A model generated the notes under the pieces. The model searched no databases. It saw only the letters and a list, made by a program, of their open reading frames with translations, and was not told where the DNA came from. A stretch of 7,139 bases of DNA from Firmicutes bacterium UBA1702 (GTDB lineage: Bacteria > Bacillota > Clostridia > Peptostreptococcales > Anaerovoracaceae), in assembly GCA_002320005.1 (NCBI GenBank), contig DCJK01000025.1, positions 1 to 7,139 on the forward strand, given 5' to 3'. Positions 5,792 through 7,139 of the stretch are shown piece by piece; the first letter of the stretch is position 1; the number at the start of each line of letters is the position of its first letter. The translations under genes and the position numbers were made by a program.

Positions 5792-6265
5792 TTATTCCTG
5801 AATGTCCATCTCCCGCAGCAGGTTGACCATTTCAATGGCTCCCAGGGCACAGTCACTGCCCTTGTTTCCGGCTTTTGTTCCTGCTCTTTCGATAGCCTGC
5901 TCGATGCTGTCAGTGGTGAGGACTCCAAACATTACCGGAACTCCGTAAGTGAGAGATGCCGAGGCGATTCCTTTGGATACTTCGCTGCACACACATTCGT
6001 AATGTGATGTTGCGCCGCGAATCACTGCCCCCAGACATATGACAGCGTCATATTTTCCGCTCTTAGCCATTTTTGAAGCGATGAGGGGTATCTCAAAGGC
6101 GCCGGGAACCCATGCGACATGAATGTTTTCTTCTTTGACGTCATGGCGGATGAGGGTATCCACAGCTCCGCTCAGAAGTTTGGATGTGATAAACTCATTA
6201 AAACGCGCAGCAACGATACCGATTTTAATTTCTTCAGATACTAATTTTCCTTCAAATGTTTTCAT
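5792..6265 (-). CDS. ribH: 6,7-dimethyl-8-ribityllumazine synthase
   Basis: This enzyme condenses 5-amino-6-ribitylaminouracil with 3,4-dihydroxy-2-butanone 4-phosphate to the lumazine that riboflavin synthase converts to riboflavin. The 157-residue length is typical, and the family assembles as a pentamer or icosahedral capsid. Visible signatures are ARFNEFIT (20-27; Phe22 stacks on the substrate), VPGAFEIP (53-60), and GAVIRGATSHYE (79-90) with catalytic His88. Arg127 sits at the phosphate-site position known from the Bacillus subtilis enzyme. NKGSDCALGAIEM (134-146) is the conserved C-terminal block. AAGGAG lies 7 bases before the ATG. The gene starts 15 bases after the ribBA stop, so the two are co-transcribed. 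Their operon probably begins upstream, beyond the right edge. Confidence 0.97.
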   Translation of the reverse strand: MKTFEGKLVSEEIKIGIVAARFNEFITSKLLSGAVDTLIRHDVKEENIHVAWVPGAFEIPLIASKMAKSGKYDAVICLGAVIRGATSHYECVCSEVSKGIASASLTYGVPVMFGVLTTDSIEQAIERAGTKAGNKGSDCALGAIEMVNLLREMDIQE

Positions 6266-6280
6266 GATATATCTCCTTTT

Positions 6281-7138
6281 CTAGTATTTTAAAATATGTC
6301 CCATGCGGTTTTGTTTGGTTCTGAGGTAAAAAAGATCATAAGCTGTGGCTGACATCTGGATGGGCACACGTTCCTTGATTTCCATGCCGAACTCAGACAG
6401 CTGATAGACCTTATCAGGATTATTGGTGAGAAGACGCAGGCTCTTTACACCCAGATCCCGGAGTATCTGGGCACCTATGTAGTATTCACGCTGATCTCCG
6501 GCAAAGCCCAGAGCCAGATTGGCCTCAAGAGTATCCATTCCCTGCTCCTGCAGTTCGTAAGCCCTCAGCTTGTTGATAAGGCCGATTCCGCGTCCTTCCT
6601 GGCGCATGTAAAGAAGTATGCCGCGTCCTTCCTTTTCTATCTGTGTCATGGCGGAAGCAAACTGCTGACCGCAGTCACAGCGCAGAGAACCGAAAGTGTC
6701 ACCTGTGAGGCATTCCGAGTGCACACGGCAGAGCACATCGTTTCCGTCGCCTATATCTCCCTTTACCAGCGCAACGTGATGCTCTCCATTGAGGCGATTT
6801 ACATATCCATAGGCTTTGAAATCCCCATATTTGGTGGGCATCTGCGTAACGGCAACTCTGTCGACCAGCTTTTCGTGACATTTTCGATAATTCTGCAGAT
6901 CTTTTATGGTAATAAATTTAAGATCCCATTTTTCTGCAAGACTTATAAGTTCCGGTGTACGCATCATAGTGCCGTCTTCTCTCATTATTTCACAGCAGAG
7001 ACCGCATTCTTTAAGACCTGCCAGTCTGCACAGATCAACCGTGGCTTCGGTATGTCCGTTCCTTTCCAGAACGCCGTTGTCCTTGGCGAGAAGGGGAAAC
7101 ATGTGCCCCGGTCGGCGAAAGTCCTGAGGCTTCACATG
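6281..7138 (-). CDS. ribBA: Bifunctional DHBP synthase / GTP cyclohydrolase II (5'-truncated)
   Basis: The minus-strand frame is open to the window edge. The GTG at 7135 is internal because the upstream codon continues the family sequence, and about 110-120 N-terminal residues should lie outside. Numbering from that Val, residues 1-90 are the end of the 3,4-dihydroxy-2-butanone 4-phosphate synthase domain (KPQDFRRPGHMFPL, NGHTEATVDLCRLAG, CEIMREDGTMMR). From about 93 comes GTP cyclohydrolase II: GEHHVALVKGD (117-127), the zinc-binding cysteines Cys142, Cys153 and Cys155 in CLTGDTFGSLRCDCG, LLYMRQEGRGIGL (174-186) and LLTNNPDKV (235-243). The fused enzyme supplies both branches of riboflavin synthesis: ring opening of GTP, and the four-carbon unit from ribulose 5-phosphate. 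It lies directly upstream of ribH with a 15-base gap. In Firmicutes such operons usually run ribD-ribE-ribBA-ribH under an FMN riboswitch, which would be outside the window. Confidence 0.96.
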   Translation of the reverse strand, partial: HVKPQDFRRPGHMFPLLAKDNGVLERNGHTEATVDLCRLAGLKECGLCCEIMREDGTMMRTPELISLAEKWDLKFITIKDLQNYRKCHEKLVDRVAVTQMPTKYGDFKAYGYVNRLNGEHHVALVKGDIGDGNDVLCRVHSECLTGDTFGSLRCDCGQQFASAMTQIEKEGRGILLYMRQEGRGIGLINKLRAYELQEQGMDTLEANLALGFAGDQREYYIGAQILRDLGVKSLRLLTNNPDKVYQLSEFGMEIKERVPIQMSATAYDLFYLRTKQNRMGHILKY

Positions 7139-7139
7139 A

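Noticed and set aside
5641..5928. 95-codon minus-strand frame spanning the glnS-ribH terminator and the end of ribH
   Set aside because: It crosses a strong terminator and overlaps ribH in another frame. The hydrophobic tail is a by-product of the A/T-rich spacer.
6699..7127. Small open frames on either strand within ribBA
   Set aside because: They lie entirely inside a conserved enzyme gene, with no ribosome binding sites or family resemblance.

Overview
The window looks like ordinary chromosome from an anaerobic Gram-positive of the class Clostridia. The evidence is a PATG-type sortase signal on a surface protein, an EFR1-type flavodoxin/ferredoxin protein, a lipobox-bearing M15 peptidase, strong AGGAGG-like ribosome binding sites, sigma-A promoters close to consensus, and frequent AGA and ATA codons. 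I cannot place it below class; a relative of Lachnospiraceae or Anaerovoracaceae would fit. No mobile element, CRISPR array, tRNA or rRNA is visible, and no gene-free stretch exceeds 300 bases.

Layout. Positions 2-925 (+) hold the 3' end of a surface protein with prenyltransferase/squalene-oxidase-type (alpha/alpha toroid) repeats and a C-terminal cell-wall sorting signal. A strong GC-rich hairpin follows, then a 92-residue protein of unknown family (1012-1290), closed by a canonical intrinsic terminator. A near-consensus promoter (1374-1402) then drives a two-gene operon. Its genes are an EamA/DMT-family permease (1430-2299) and an EFR1-family flavodoxin-like/2[4Fe-4S] protein (2296-3042), joined by an ATGA overlap. 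Converging on this, with only 8 bases between stop codons, is a lipoprotein D,D- or L,D-carboxypeptidase of the VanY/M15 family (3051-3872, -).

The 154-base divergent region 3873-4026 carries a perfect TTGACA-17-TATAAT promoter for the peptidase and an extended -10 promoter for glutaminyl-tRNA synthetase glnS (4027-5652, +). A symmetrical bidirectional terminator (5707-5751) separates glnS from the convergent riboflavin genes ribH (5792-6265, -) and ribBA (6281 to the right edge, -, missing its N-terminus).

How the genes work together. RibBA makes both precursors that feed lumazine synthase (RibH): it yields 3,4-dihydroxy-2-butanone 4-phosphate, and it starts the GTP branch. The rest of the rib operon, and any FMN riboswitch, would lie beyond the right edge. 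The EamA-EFR1 pair is translationally coupled and probably functionally linked, but its substrate is unknown. The other genes are independent units.

I see no convincing new multi-gene system. The items most worth a second look are the orphan 92-residue gene with the hairpin before it, the permease-redox pair, and the surface toroid protein.
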